A stretch of 64,000 nt of DNA from JAJEDW01 sp963555775 (GCA_963555775.3 CAUVWY020000009.1:806001-870000), one strand, 5' to 3'; counted from the stretch's first letter, positions 25,691-33,720 are shown. Translations and numbers: made by a program. The notes: generated from the letters alone by a model not told the origin.

Positions 25691-26782
25691 ATGGAGAGGA
25701 CGAAATTGACCAGCCAGGAACTGTCGGAGATCGGGGTACGGCCAGTGGAGCGAAGCGAGGAAGGGCAGTATCAAGAGCAGATGAAGCGTCATCATTATCT
25801 GGGCGCACTGGCGAAGATCGGGGAGACGGTCTGGTACGTGGCCACATGGCGCGGGCAGTGGGTGGCGCAACTGAGCCTGTCGGCGTCGGCGCTGAAGTGC
25901 GGGGTTCGGGATCGATGGATCGGATGGGACTTCCGCTCGCAGTATGGGCGGCTGAAACTGATCGCGAACAACAGTCGCTTTTTGATCCTGCCGGGCTGGA
26001 ATCGGCCGAATGTGGGCTCTCGAGTGCTGTCACGGACCGAGCGGCGGGTCGGGTCGGATTGGCGCGAACGGTTCGGTCATGGGTTGCTGCTGCTGGAAAC
26101 GTTTGTGGATCCCCGGCGCTTCCATGGTGGCGTGTATCGCGCGTCGAACTGGTTGGAACTGGGACGGACCCGGGGATACCGGCGCACCCGGGACGGCTAC
26201 AGCGCCGAAGCCGATGCCCCGAAGCTTGTCTTTGTGCGTCCCCTGTGCCGTGATGCGCGCGGGCAACTGACCCACCCTGGCCGGGAACATCTTCAACTCA
26301 CCGGAGCCCCCAAGATCATGCTCAATGCCGCACAGATGCGCCAACTCCCCCAGTGCTTCAAGACCATTCCCGATCCGCGCCGCGCTCAGGGACGGCGCCA
26401 TCCATTGTCGGCAGTGCTGGGCATCGCGGCGGGCGCGACGCTGTGCGGCATGCACGGCTATAAAGCCATCTCGGATTGGGCCGATGCCCTGGGGCAGAAA
26501 GCCCGCGAACGTTTTGGCTGCCGGCGGGAGAACGGCCGCTATGTGGTTCCCAGCGAGTTTGTGATTCGGGATTGTCTGGTCCGGATTGAACCGGGGGCGC
26601 TGGACCGGGCGCTCAATGCGTGGAATCGGGCGTGGGGCGCCCCGGACGATGCGCTGGCCATGGATGGCAAGACGATGAAGAACGCCCTCGACTCGGACGG
26701 GCGTCAGACCCACATCATGAGCGTGGTCGGGCATGAGTCGAAACGCTGCTACACCCAAAAAAAGTGGGAACCCTGCCTGTAG
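25691..26782 (+). CDS. DruA-like (DUF4338) domain fused to N-terminal half of ISAs1 transposase
   Basis: 363 residues. Residues 1 to about 190 match the DUF4338/DruA pattern: MKRHHYLGALAKIGETVWYV, WVAQLSLSASALKCGVRDRW, RLKLIANNSRFLILPGW, LLLLETFVDPRRFHGGVYRA, SNWLELGRTRGY, KLVFVRPL. From about residue 210 an ISAs1 N-terminus follows (QCFKTIPDPRRAQGRRHPL, GCRRENGRYVVPSEFVIRDC, LAMDGKTMKNA). The frame ends at 26782, 18 bases after the heptamer A_AAA_AAG. DruA is the defining protein of Druantia anti-phage systems, and DUF4338 genes are known beside transposases; here both are one reading frame. Confidence 0.82.
   Translation: MERTKLTSQELSEIGVRPVERSEEGQYQEQMKRHHYLGALAKIGETVWYVATWRGQWVAQLSLSASALKCGVRDRWIGWDFRSQYGRLKLIANNSRFLILPGWNRPNVGSRVLSRTERRVGSDWRERFGHGLLLLETFVDPRRFHGGVYRASNWLELGRTRGYRRTRDGYSAEADAPKLVFVRPLCRDARGQLTHPGREHLQLTGAPKIMLNAAQMRQLPQCFKTIPDPRRAQGRRHPLSAVLGIAAGATLCGMHGYKAISDWADALGQKARERFGCRRENGRYVVPSEFVIRDCLVRIEPGALDRALNAWNRAWGAPDDALAMDGKTMKNALDSDGRQTHIMSVVGHESKRCYTQKKWEPCL
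26758..26764 (+). promoter_or_regulatory. Candidate -1 ribosomal frameshift site A_AAA_AAG
   Basis: In the zero frame the codons are CAA AAA AAG TGG, so the classic slippery heptamer A_AAA_AAG is correctly phased. A -1 slip continues with GTG GGA ACC, restoring the conserved ISAs1 sequence YTQKKVGTLPVAGGEE. An A8-to-A7 deletion would look the same, so a plain mutation cannot be excluded. Confidence 0.5.
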
Positions 26783-27495
26783 CCGGCGGCGAGGAGCGCA
26801 AGCGCACGAACGAAATCGGCATGGCCGTTCCCTTGCTTCAAACCTGCGACATCGCCGGCAAGGACATCACCGGCGATGCCCTGCTGACCCAACGCGCGAT
26901 CGCGCGCTATTTGGTCGAGCGGGGAGCGCACTATCATTTCACGGTCAAAGGCAACCAACCGACGCTGGAACGCGATATCGCGTTCCAGTTCCAAACCCGC
27001 GGACAACCCGACTTTGTCGAGGTCACCCCGCCCGATCATGGCCGCATCGAAACCCGGCGCATTTGGTGTAGCGCCGAACTCAACCACTACCTCGACTTTC
27101 CCCACCTGGGCCAGGTCTTTCGGATCGAGCGCGAATCCATCGACAAGAAATCCGGCGCCCTCACGTGTGAAACCGCGCTGGGCATCACGAGCCGCTCACC
27201 CGGCGAGGCCTCCCCCGAACGCTTGCTGGCCATCAATCGCGGTCATTGGAGTATCGAAAGCGTCCATTACATCATCGACTGGAATTACGATGAGGACCGC
27301 AGTCGAATCCGCACCGGCTTCGGCCCGGAAAACATCACCCGCCTCCGACGCTTTGCCGTCGGTATTCTCAAATCCTTTCAAAAACCCGCTCAATCGATCG
27401 CCCAATCGATGCGTAAACTCTCTTTCAATACCCGTCTCGTCTTCGACTACTTGAGAATGACTCGAAATTCATTCCCCACATCATGCTCCATCTGA
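26764..27495 (+). CDS. ISAs1 transposase, C-terminal half (read after -1 shift)
   Basis: About 243 residues beginning VGTLPVAGGEERKRTNEIGM. It continues with GKDITGDALLTQRAIARYLV (second catalytic Asp), YHFTVKGNQPTL and the C-terminal INRGHWSIESVHYIIDWNYD with the catalytic Glu. The first Asp (AMDGKTMKN) is in the upstream frame, so neither half can be active alone; only a frameshifted product carries the full DDE triad. Confidence 0.8.
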   Translation: MGTLPVAGGEERKRTNEIGMAVPLLQTCDIAGKDITGDALLTQRAIARYLVERGAHYHFTVKGNQPTLERDIAFQFQTRGQPDFVEVTPPDHGRIETRRIWCSAELNHYLDFPHLGQVFRIERESIDKKSGALTCETALGITSRSPGEASPERLLAINRGHWSIESVHYIIDWNYDEDRSRIRTGFGPENITRLRRFAVGILKSFQKPAQSIAQSMRKLSFNTRLVFDYLRMTRNSFPTSCSI

Positions 27496-27543
27496 GAACA
27501 AATTTGCCGTGCCCACGTGTCTCACACTTGTTGACATTCACCG

Positions 27544-28125
27544 TTTTGGCTGGACGATTAGGCCCTTGTCGTAAGCCTCCTGCATCCGCTCGCGGGTCCA
27601 CCGCCAAACGCGAGTCACGCCCATAAACTCGTAGGTCAGATTCGGGCGGTCGTGGTTGGGATTCTGTAGATTGTCTAACCGATAGCGGCGGCCGGTTTCC
27701 GGCTCAATGTTCGAGTAATGACTGTCTATGTAGTTACGTTCTAGCGGCCGAAACTGCGGATTCCAGGAGCACCGCAGACCCTTAGCATAGTAAAGGATCG
27801 TATCCGCATTGGCCGGGTAGTTGGCCCGAGCTAAACCCTTGGCTCCAGTACGCTTCCAGACAATCTCATTCCTGAAATTCTTCCACCCAAATATGGCGTC
27901 CATAACGGCTTTCAAGTAGTGGCTGGCTGTCGGGTCACAATGTAGGTAGATCGATCCGGTTGGTTTCAAAACACGTCTCATTTCCAACAGACGCACGGCC
28001 ATGAAACACATGAACGCACCCATCCCATCCGAGTGAGCATAACGGGCACTCTCAATTGCTTCCATTAAACGCGGATGGTCATCGGTGATTTGGTCTGTCC
28101 AGTCCTCATGGACATCGCGCTCCCA
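27544..28125 (-). pseudogene. DNA methyltransferase-HNH fusion, middle fragment
   Basis: Second piece of the split gene, about 193 codons between IS3 copies A and B. It encodes WERDVHEDWTDQITDDHPRL, MRRVLKPTGSIYLHCDPTAS, WKNFRNEIVWKRTGAKGLAR and ends AYDKGLIVQPK. The segment PTGSIYLHCDPTASHYLK is typical of the core of beta-class N6/N4 DNA methyltransferases. Flanked by target duplications TTT (27544-27546) and CCA (28123-28125). Confidence 0.82.
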
Positions 28126-28165
28126 CGGTGAATGTCAACAAGTGTGAGACACGTGGGTTCAACAA

Positions 28166-29170
28166 TTAAGCTACCGCCTGCGATTCTACGGGTGGATTGA
28201 TCCACACCTTGTCGGGCGGCCCTGGGATCGTTCTGGGTACGTTGACGAAACGTACTGGATGGCGTTGCCGCGCACAATCCATGGCATGCTGCCGTTTTTG
28301 GATGACGATGTCGGTACGGGCGTGGTGAACCATAGCCGGTGTCAACCAGTTCAGTCCCGAATGGTAGTGGACATTGTTGTACCAGTGGAAGAAGTCCCTG
28401 CAGAACGCCTTGGCGTCCTGGCTACAACCGAAACGGTCCGGGAAGCCTGGCCGGTACTTGAGCGTCTTGAACTGCGCTTCCGAGAATGGATTGTCGTCCG
28501 ATACATACGGTCGGGAGTGAGACTTGGTCACTCCCAGATCGGCCAACAGCAGCGCCACCGCCTTGGACTTCATCGACGATCCACGATCGGAGTGGAGTAT
28601 GAGTTGATCACGATCAATCTGTTGCTTGTCGCAGGCTTTCTGGATCAACTTTTTGGCCAGATTCGCCGATTCGCAATCGGCGACCATCCAGCCCACGACT
28701 TGGCGGCTGAAGATGTCCAGGATCACGTACAGGTAGAAGTAGGTCCACTTTTGGGGTCCCTTCAACTTCGTGATGTCCCCACTCCAAACTTGATTCGGAG
28801 CCGTAGCCAACAGCTCCGGCTTTGTATAGGCGGGATGGCGTCGCTGGTTCCTTCGTTCGCGAACTTCCTGATTCGCTTCCAGGATCCGATACATCGTTCG
28901 TGGGGAACACAGATAGCGGTCCTCGTCCAGCAGGGCGGCGGCGACCTGAGCCGGCGCCTGGTCCACGAAGCGATCGCCATGCAGCAGGTCGAGGACCTCC
29001 TGGCGCTCCACCTCACTCAAAGATCGATGCGATCGCCGACGGATCGGGTCTGGGGCGGGTTCGGCTCGCCGTTGCCGGTGACGATAGAACGATGCACGGG
29101 GAACTCCAAAGGCCCGGCATGCGGGTGCGGCGCCCAACTCGGCAGAGTGGGTCTGGGCCGCTTCCATCAA
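28166..29170 (-). CDS. IS3-family transposase OrfB (copy B)
   Basis: 334 residues, DDE integrase fold: WSGDITKLKGPQKWTYFYLY (first Asp), LILHSDRGSSMKSKAVALLL (second Asp), NPFSEAQFKTLKYRPGFPDR (Glu). An N-terminal HTH_21-like segment (TPAQV-type helices in FVDQAPAQVAAALLDEDRYL) precedes it. It overlaps orfA by 4 bases. Intact, so this copy can be autonomous. Confidence 0.9.
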   Translation of the reverse strand: MMEAAQTHSAELGAAPACRAFGVPRASFYRHRQRRAEPAPDPIRRRSHRSLSEVERQEVLDLLHGDRFVDQAPAQVAAALLDEDRYLCSPRTMYRILEANQEVRERRNQRRHPAYTKPELLATAPNQVWSGDITKLKGPQKWTYFYLYVILDIFSRQVVGWMVADCESANLAKKLIQKACDKQQIDRDQLILHSDRGSSMKSKAVALLLADLGVTKSHSRPYVSDDNPFSEAQFKTLKYRPGFPDRFGCSQDAKAFCRDFFHWYNNVHYHSGLNWLTPAMVHHARTDIVIQKRQHAMDCARQRHPVRFVNVPRTIPGPPDKVWINPPVESQAVA

Positions 29171-29655
29171 CCGTTCTCCTTGTCCTGGATCGTATTCAGC
29201 GGAATTCCTAATAGCGTCGCAACTTTTTTTTGAATGGCGATTATCGTCTCGGCTTGCCCGAGTCTCGCCTCCAGACGCCGAGTCTCCCGTTCCAACTCCG
29301 CAATCCGCTTATCCCGCGGGTCTATCGGCTGCGCCTTCGGTCCACGTTTGACCGATCCGACGCCGGCCAACTCCCCGGCATCGAGTTGCCGACGCCAAGT
29401 GCTCAGGCTCGATGAGTACACCCCTTCACGGCGTAACAACGCGCCCAGCTCACCGGGCTTCGTACACCGGTCGGCATCTCGTACGATCCGGCGCTTATAC
29501 TCCGCGCTGAATCGTCGACGCGTCGCCTTATCGGCGACCTCCGGATCCGGACCGGCACCATTCCCATCGGCCGAATCGCGCCCAACTCCAGTCGCCCTAC
29601 GGGCTCCTTCCGTTGCCCGCGATTCTTTCTCCTCTTCTGGTTTAATCACCAACAC
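29167..29655 (-). CDS. IS3-family transposase OrfA (copy B)
   Basis: 162 residues, nearly identical to copy A OrfA (one visible change, GELGALL for GEVGALL). DNA-binding helix-turn-helix plus coiled coil. Start is a GTG preceded by GGAAGGAAG. Confidence 0.88.
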   Translation of the reverse strand: MLVIKPEEEKESRATEGARRATGVGRDSADGNGAGPDPEVADKATRRRFSAEYKRRIVRDADRCTKPGELGALLRREGVYSSSLSTWRRQLDAGELAGVGSVKRGPKAQPIDPRDKRIAELERETRRLEARLGQAETIIAIQKKVATLLGIPLNTIQDKENG

Positions 29656-29728
29656 AGGTTATCTTCCTTCCCGCCCTGCTCACTAATTAACGTTAGGGAA
29701 GGTGTCTCATCTACATTGGCACAGAGGG

Positions 29729-30031
29729 CCACGACCATCGATCCTGAAAGGACGCTCCTGCTGCAAGGCTGTCTGGAGTCGCATGAAAATCCCTACTCTT
29801 GTTGAACGGTGGATCGGTCGCAATCAGGTCCACGGACTCTGAATTCATGGCCCGAAGAATCGGCAGGTTGTCACTGTGGAACAAGGTTCGATTCTCAAAA
29901 TTGCGTTCTGCCATAGGGTTGGATTCCGGTGGTTCGGTCAGGACAGTAACACGGTGTGGCCCGGGTCGGACACCGATCTGTTGAAGCAATCCTCCTGCAT
30001 ACTGAGACCGATCTTGTATCGCAAGACTCAT
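29729..30031 (-). pseudogene. DNA methyltransferase-HNH fusion, N-terminal fragment
   Basis: First piece of the split gene: HSDNLPILRAMNSESVDLIA, then TDPPFNKSRDF. TDPPF is catalytic motif IV of N6-adenine/N4-cytosine methyltransferases, and its place before motif I marks the beta class. Start is either ATG 30031 or the internal ATG 29914 (MAERNFEN); neither has a strong ribosome site. The reading frame is cut at DRWSW by IS3 copy B and resumes at 28122. Confidence 0.82.
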
Positions 30032-30042
30032 GACACTACTTC

Positions 30043-30207
30043 TCAGTTCTCATCCTTAGATTCCACTTTACGATCAACGTGGAACGTCATATCAAGACCA
30101 TCTGCGTGAGGTACAGAAACCTCATGTTCTGCTGGTCAAATAGTGAACTCAGCCTCTTCATGCTGAATGGTGTACTTCCCTTCATCCAGAACTTCCCGCG
30201 CTACCAC
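30043..30207 (-). pseudogene. Possible small gene with an in-frame stop
   Basis: A GTG at 30207 preceded by AAGGAG opens VAREVLDEGKYTIQHEEAEF TI, then a TGA at 30136-30138. The same frame continues PAEHEVSVPHADGLDMTFHV and stops at 30043, 12 bases before the possible methyltransferase start at 30031. It may be a small broken gene, two tiny genes, or chance. Confidence 0.25.
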
Positions 30208-30307
30208 TACTCCTTTCTAATCTGACTATATGTGCGGATTTCATTTCCGAAATAATCGTATCTAGGCTCGTTCATATCAGGACCTTCAATAATCCCACCG
30301 GGAGTTT

Positions 30308-30715
30308 TTATTCGGTGTCCTCGTTGGGCTCGTATGCTACGTCCCATACGCCATCGTCGCGACGGACGAATTTCGGGTCCTTGCTAAGTACCCAACTGAT
30401 GGAGTTATCGGGAACATCCGGTAATGCTATGCGTATGTCGCCAAGACTTGCTGGACCAACAGCCCGGAGGTACATGGCAATTTGATCGGAACGTGTAATC
30501 TTTTTGACCCCCGGTGTCAGTCGATCAACTTCTTCCTTGTCCGCCATTTTGGACATTTCGCTAAGAGTCTTGCCTTTGCCAGTTAGAAAGACCGTGCTCT
30601 CTCCAAACGTCTCCAACAAGGTCCCCCTAACCGACTGCAATTCTTCTATTCTTCGGTCCAGTTCCGCTACTATCAAACGCACGGCGTTCACATGCTCCTT
30701 GCTCCAGTTATCCAC
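30308..30715 (-). CDS. Protein of unknown function, possible winged-helix tail
   Basis: 135 residues from GTG 30715, chosen because AGGAGGAGG lies just upstream; the frame is open further back only through the tRNA-like sequences. N-terminal residues 5-45 form a charged helix (AVRLIVAELDRRIEELQSVR), probably a coiled coil. The C-terminal part (RSDQIAMYLRAVGPASLGDI, then DNSISWVLSKDPKFVRRDDG) has the helix-helix-wing pattern of small DNA-binding domains. First gene of the minus-strand group leading to the methyltransferase-HNH gene. Confidence 0.6.
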   Translation of the reverse strand: MDNWSKEHVNAVRLIVAELDRRIEELQSVRGTLLETFGESTVFLTGKGKTLSEMSKMADKEEVDRLTPGVKKITRSDQIAMYLRAVGPASLGDIRIALPDVPDNSISWVLSKDPKFVRRDDGVWDVAYEPNEDTE

Positions 30716-30752
30716 GGGACCTCCTCCTATGGTATAATGAAAACCATCTGTA

Positions 30753-30820
30753 TGGACCTGTGGGGAATCGAACCCCAAGCCGAGCATGGTGCTAACCCCG
30801 TCGGCTACCAATACAGGCCC
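30753..30820 (-). tRNA. tRNA-like sequence, degenerate
   Basis: 68 nt. The acceptor stem GGGCCTG/CAGGTCC and the T-arm TGGGG-TTCGATT-CCCCA pair well, but only 36 nt lie between them and I cannot draw standard D and anticodon arms. An alternative 6-bp stem AGCCGA/TCGGCT encloses a long loop. No encoded CCA. Probably a decayed or divergent (phage-type) tRNA, lying 17 nt from the tRNA-Trp-like sequence. Confidence 0.35.
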
Positions 30821-30837
30821 ATATTGTACGGACTGTG

Positions 30838-30909
30838 TGGACCGGCAGGGAATCGAACCCTGTTCATCCGATTTGGAGTCGAGTGCATCTCCTACAATGC
30901 TTCCGGCCC
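30838..30909 (-). tRNA. tRNA-Trp-like (anticodon CCA)
   Basis: 72 nt that fold as a cloverleaf: acceptor GGGCCGG/CCGGTCC with one G-U, D arm GCAT/ATGC, anticodon arm CTCGA-CTCCAAA-TCGGA with U33, anticodon CCA and A37, T arm CAGGG/CCCTG with TTCGATT loop. Oddities are A at position 8 instead of U, a C-A mismatch at 27-43, and no encoded 3' CCA. It sits in the lower-GC mobile segment, so it may be a phage-type tRNA rather than the host gene. Confidence 0.6.
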
Positions 30910-30920
30910 ACATTGTTCAT

Positions 30921-30955
30921 CGGGCCTTGGGTTTCTATCAAAAACCCAAGGCCCG
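30921..30955. terminator. Strong hairpin, possible bidirectional terminator
   Basis: A perfect 14-bp stem, CGGGCCTTGGGTTT and its complement, with a 7-nt loop (30921-30934 and 30942-30955). No long T-run follows on either side. It lies upstream of the tRNA-like pair on the minus strand and downstream of the IS1595 transposase, so terminating transposase transcription is plausible. Confidence 0.5.
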
Positions 30956-31080
30956 AACACACTCCAAGTGTCCCCAAAAAATTTGAAAACATCAAGTCAA
31001 TCGCCCAATTCGTGCCATTTTGATGCCACAAGGCCACAGTGGCAGGAGTGTCGAAAATAGTCAGAATTGAGAAGTAACTC

Positions 31081-31177
31081 TCACCGAACCAAATCCCTGT
31101 ACATCAACCGCTTCCCAACCATGTGAACCACTACCGATTCCATCTGGTTAATCGTGTCCATGTAACGGATGCAGTGC
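31081..31177 (-). pseudogene. IS1595-family transposase, C-terminal fragment
   Basis: Encodes the last 32 or so residues (CIRYMDTINQMESVVVHMVG, then KRLMYRDLVR). They follow directly on INQFAGKH of the 32781-33634 part once IS3 copy C and one GCA duplicate are removed, giving the standard IS1595 C-terminus. Confidence 0.85.
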
Positions 31178-31217
31178 CGGTGAATGTCAACAAGTGTGAG
31201 ACACGTGGGTTCAACAA

Positions 31218-32222
31218 TTAAGCTACCGCCTGCGATTCTACGGGTGGATTGATCCACACCTTGTCGGGCGGCCCTGGGATCGTTCTTGGTACGTTGACGA
31301 AACGTACTGGGTGGCGTTGCCGCGCACAATCCATGGCATGCTGCTGTTTTTGGATGACGACGTCGGCACGGGCGTGGTGAACCATGGCCGGTGTCAACCA
31401 GTTCAGTCCCGAATGGTAGTGGACATTGTTGTACCAGTGGAAGAAGTCCCTGCAGAACGCCTTGGCGTCCTGGCTACAACCGAAACGGTCCGGGAAGACT
31501 GGCCGGTACTTGAGCGTCTTGAACTGCGCTTCCGAGAATGGATTGTCGTCCGATACATACGGTCGGGAGTGAGACTTCGTCACTCCCAGATCGGCCAACA
31601 GCAGCGCCACCGCCTTGGACTTCATCGACGATCCACGATCGGAGTGGAGTATGAGTTGATCACGATCAATCTGTTGCTTGTCGCAGGCTTTCTGGATCAA
31701 CTTTTTGGCCAGATTCGCCGATTCGAAATCGGCGACCATCCAGCCCACGACTTGGCGGCTGAAGATGTCCAGGATCACGTACAGGTAGAAGTAGGTCCAC
31801 TTTTGGGGTCCCTTCAACTTCGTGATGTCCCCACTCCAAACTTGATTCGGAGCCGTAGCCAACAGCTCCGGCTTTGTATAGGCGGGATGGCGTCGCTGGT
31901 TCCTTCGTTCGCGAACTTCCTGATTCGCTTCCAGGATCCGATACATCGTTCGTGGGGAACACAGATAGCGGTCCTCGTCCAGCAGGGCGGCGGCGACCTG
32001 AGCCGGCGCCTGGTCCACGAAGCGATCGCCATGCAGCAGGTCGAGGACCTCTTGGCGCTCCACCTCACTCAACGCTCGATGCGATCGCCGACGGATCGGG
32101 TCTGGGGCGGGTTCGGCTCGCCGTTGCCGGTGACGATAGAACGATGCACGGGGAACTCCAAAGGCCCGGCATGCGGGTGCGGCGCCCAACTCGGCAGAGT
32201 GGGTCTGGGCCGCTTCCATCAA
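31218..32222 (-). CDS. IS3-family transposase OrfB (copy C)
   Basis: 334 residues with the DDE motifs of the other copies intact. It carries a few substitutions, such as VADFESANL for VADCESANL and RPVFPDRFG for RPGFPDRFG, so it is the most diverged of the four. Overlaps orfA by 4 bases. Confidence 0.9.
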   Translation of the reverse strand: MMEAAQTHSAELGAAPACRAFGVPRASFYRHRQRRAEPAPDPIRRRSHRALSEVERQEVLDLLHGDRFVDQAPAQVAAALLDEDRYLCSPRTMYRILEANQEVRERRNQRRHPAYTKPELLATAPNQVWSGDITKLKGPQKWTYFYLYVILDIFSRQVVGWMVADFESANLAKKLIQKACDKQQIDRDQLILHSDRGSSMKSKAVALLLADLGVTKSHSRPYVSDDNPFSEAQFKTLKYRPVFPDRFGCSQDAKAFCRDFFHWYNNVHYHSGLNWLTPAMVHHARADVVIQKQQHAMDCARQRHPVRFVNVPRTIPGPPDKVWINPPVESQAVA

Positions 32223-32707
32223 CCGTTCTCCTTGTCCTGGATCGTATTCAGCGGAATTCCTAATAGCGTCGCAACTTTTTTTTGGATGGCGATTATCGTC
32301 TCGGCTTGCCCGAGTCTCGCCTCCAGACGCCGAGTCTCCCGTTCCAACTCCGCAATCCGCTTATCCCGCGGGTCTATCGGCTGCGCCTTCGGTCCACGTT
32401 TGACCGATCCGACGCCGGCCAACTCCCCGGCATCGAGTTGCCGACGCCACGTGCTCAGGCTCGATGAGTACACCCCTTCACGGCGTAACAACGCGCCCAC
32501 CTCACCGGGCTTCGTACACCGGTCGGCATCTCGTACGATCCGGCGCTTATACTCCGCGCTGAATCGTCGACGCGTCGCCTTATCGGCGACCTCCGGATCC
32601 GGACCGGCACCATTCCCATCGGCCGAATCGCGCCCAACTCCAGTCGCCCTACGGGCTCCTTCCGTTGCCCGCGATTCTTTTTCCTCTTCTGGTTTAATCA
32701 CCAACAC
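32219..32707 (-). CDS. IS3-family transposase OrfA (copy C)
   Basis: 162 residues, same helix-turn-helix and coiled-coil layout as copy A OrfA, with no amino-acid change visible relative to it. Confidence 0.88.
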   Translation of the reverse strand: MLVIKPEEEKESRATEGARRATGVGRDSADGNGAGPDPEVADKATRRRFSAEYKRRIVRDADRCTKPGEVGALLRREGVYSSSLSTWRRQLDAGELAGVGSVKRGPKAQPIDPRDKRIAELERETRRLEARLGQAETIIAIQKKVATLLGIPLNTIQDKENG

Positions 32708-32780
32708 AGGTTATCTTCCTTCCCGCCCTGCTCACTAATTAACGTTAGGTGAGGTGTCTCATCTACATTGGCACAGAGGG

Positions 32781-33634
32781 TGCTTCCCGGCAAACTGGTT
32801 GATGTACCGATGCAGATGCTTTGCACTGAATCTGTGATACACACCCTTGTGAGCGCGTTTCAGGACGGCCCAGAAACTTTCAATCCCGTTCGTGTGCGCT
32901 TGATTGCGGACGTACTCGCCAACCGAATGACCAACCGATTCATGAGACTTGGATACCCCTACGTATGCCTTTGCGTCATCCGTATAAACGGTTGCATTGG
33001 GGTCGGTGTTTGCGTGAACGAACCCCTGTAGGGTTTCAGCATTTGTCTTCTCTACGACCGCTGCACGGACCTCATTGGTTTCCCGGTCCTTAATACCGAC
33101 TACCGCAGTCTTACCAACCGTTCCACGTCCAGCCTTGAGTTTCTTGTACTCATGCTTGTTCTTTTCCAGTCCACCGATATAAACCTCATCCACTTCCACT
33201 GGACCTGTCATCAAGGCAGTCTGCTCATTCTTCCAAGCATCACGAACCCGGTGCAACATGAACCATGCGGTTTTATATGAGACACCGATTTCACGATGCA
33301 ACTTCATGGCTGCAATACCTTTCAACGAAGTCATTTCCAGATAGATTGCCAGTGCCCATTGACGAAGTGAAACATGAGACCGTTCAAGGATCGTACCGAT
33401 ACGAACGGAGAATGGCTTGTGACAGCCTGAACAGTAGTAGGGCAACCCGGAGGTCTCTGAAGCGATGTTTGTGTCATGGCTCTTGCACCTTGGGCATTCC
33501 CGACCTTCCGGCCACACCAACGATTCGAACCATTCGGTTGCGGACTTTTCATTCGGGAACATATCCTGCAATTGAATCAAGGTGATTCCCTTGCGGTCTG
33601 TCCGTCCCGGTCCCTTTCCTTGCGACTTAGCCAT
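32781..33634 (-). pseudogene. IS1595-family transposase, N-terminal and catalytic part
   Basis: 284 residues of an IS1595 transposase: zinc ribbon CPRCKSHDTN with YYCSGCHKPFSVRIGT, and a DDE-like core VEVDEVYIGGLEKNKHE, VYTDDAKAYVGVSKSHESV, then THTNGIESFWAVLKRAHKGV-type sequence carrying the asparagine variant of the last acidic position. IS3 copy C cuts it at QFAGKH; the last residues are at 31081-31177. The ends of the IS1595 element could not be fixed; it extends to about 33.7 kb on the right. Confidence 0.88.
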
Positions 33635-33657
33635 GACTGTTCCTCCGATCTAGGAGT

Positions 33658-33686
33658 ATAATATCTCATCATTTATTTTCAGTCAA
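33658..33686 (-). promoter_or_regulatory. Promoter of the IS1595 transposase
   Basis: On the minus strand TTGACT (33681-33686) and TATTAT (33658-33663) are spaced by exactly 17 bases, about 24 bases before the transposase ATG, which has CGGAGGAAC as ribosome site. A near-consensus sigma-70 type promoter. Confidence 0.65.
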
Positions 33687-33720
33687 GTATATATTCCCCT
33701 ACTTTAGCTAGTCAGACTGG

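Larger units (their letters stand above)
25596..27511 (+). mobile_element. ISAs1-type element with DruA domain
   Basis: 1916 bp, ends cagggtgaatttgt on the left and (reverse complement) cacggcaaatttgt on the right. A 10-bp duplication CCCACGTGTC (25586-25595 and 27512-27521) flanks it, confirmed against the intact IS3 copies. It sits in the last 30 bases of IS3 copy A. It encodes a DUF4338/DruA-like domain joined in frame to an ISAs1 transposase that is split by a possible programmed frameshift. Confidence 0.9.
21363..27543 (+). mobile_element. IS3-family element copy A, interrupted by IS21 and ISAs1 elements
   Basis: Starts ccctctgtgccaatgtag and ends gttgacattcaccg like the other three copies, with 3-bp target duplication TTT (21360-21362 and 27544-27546). 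Its own 1603 bp are expanded to 6181 bp by an IS21-family element (21980-24625) in orfB and an ISAs1-type element (25596-27511) in its right end. The nesting gives relative ages: methyltransferase gene first, then copy A, then the two inner elements. Confidence 0.92.
28126..29728 (-). mobile_element. IS3-family element copy B, complete
   Basis: 1603 bp, minus orientation, flanked by CCA duplications (28123-28125 and 29729-29731). Ends as in copies A, C and D, with about 27-bp imperfect inverted repeats that share the inner tgagacac. Interrupts the same methyltransferase-HNH gene as copy A at a different site. Confidence 0.93.
31178..32780 (-). mobile_element. IS3-family element copy C, complete
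   Basis: 1603 bp, minus orientation, flanked by TGC on the plus strand (31175-31177 and 32781-32783). Inserted near the 3' end of an IS1595-family transposase gene. Same orientation as copy B, so B and C bracket 29729-31177 as direct repeats. Confidence 0.93.

Noticed and set aside
21363..29728. 4-bp target duplications (GTTT, GTGG) for the IS3 element
   Set aside because: Copy C fits only a 3-bp duplication with the element ending ...caccg. The 3-bp reading explains copies A, B and C together.
28126..32780. Composite transposon formed by IS3 copies B and C
   Set aside because: Each copy has its own matching 3-bp duplication, so they inserted independently. No shared outer duplication.
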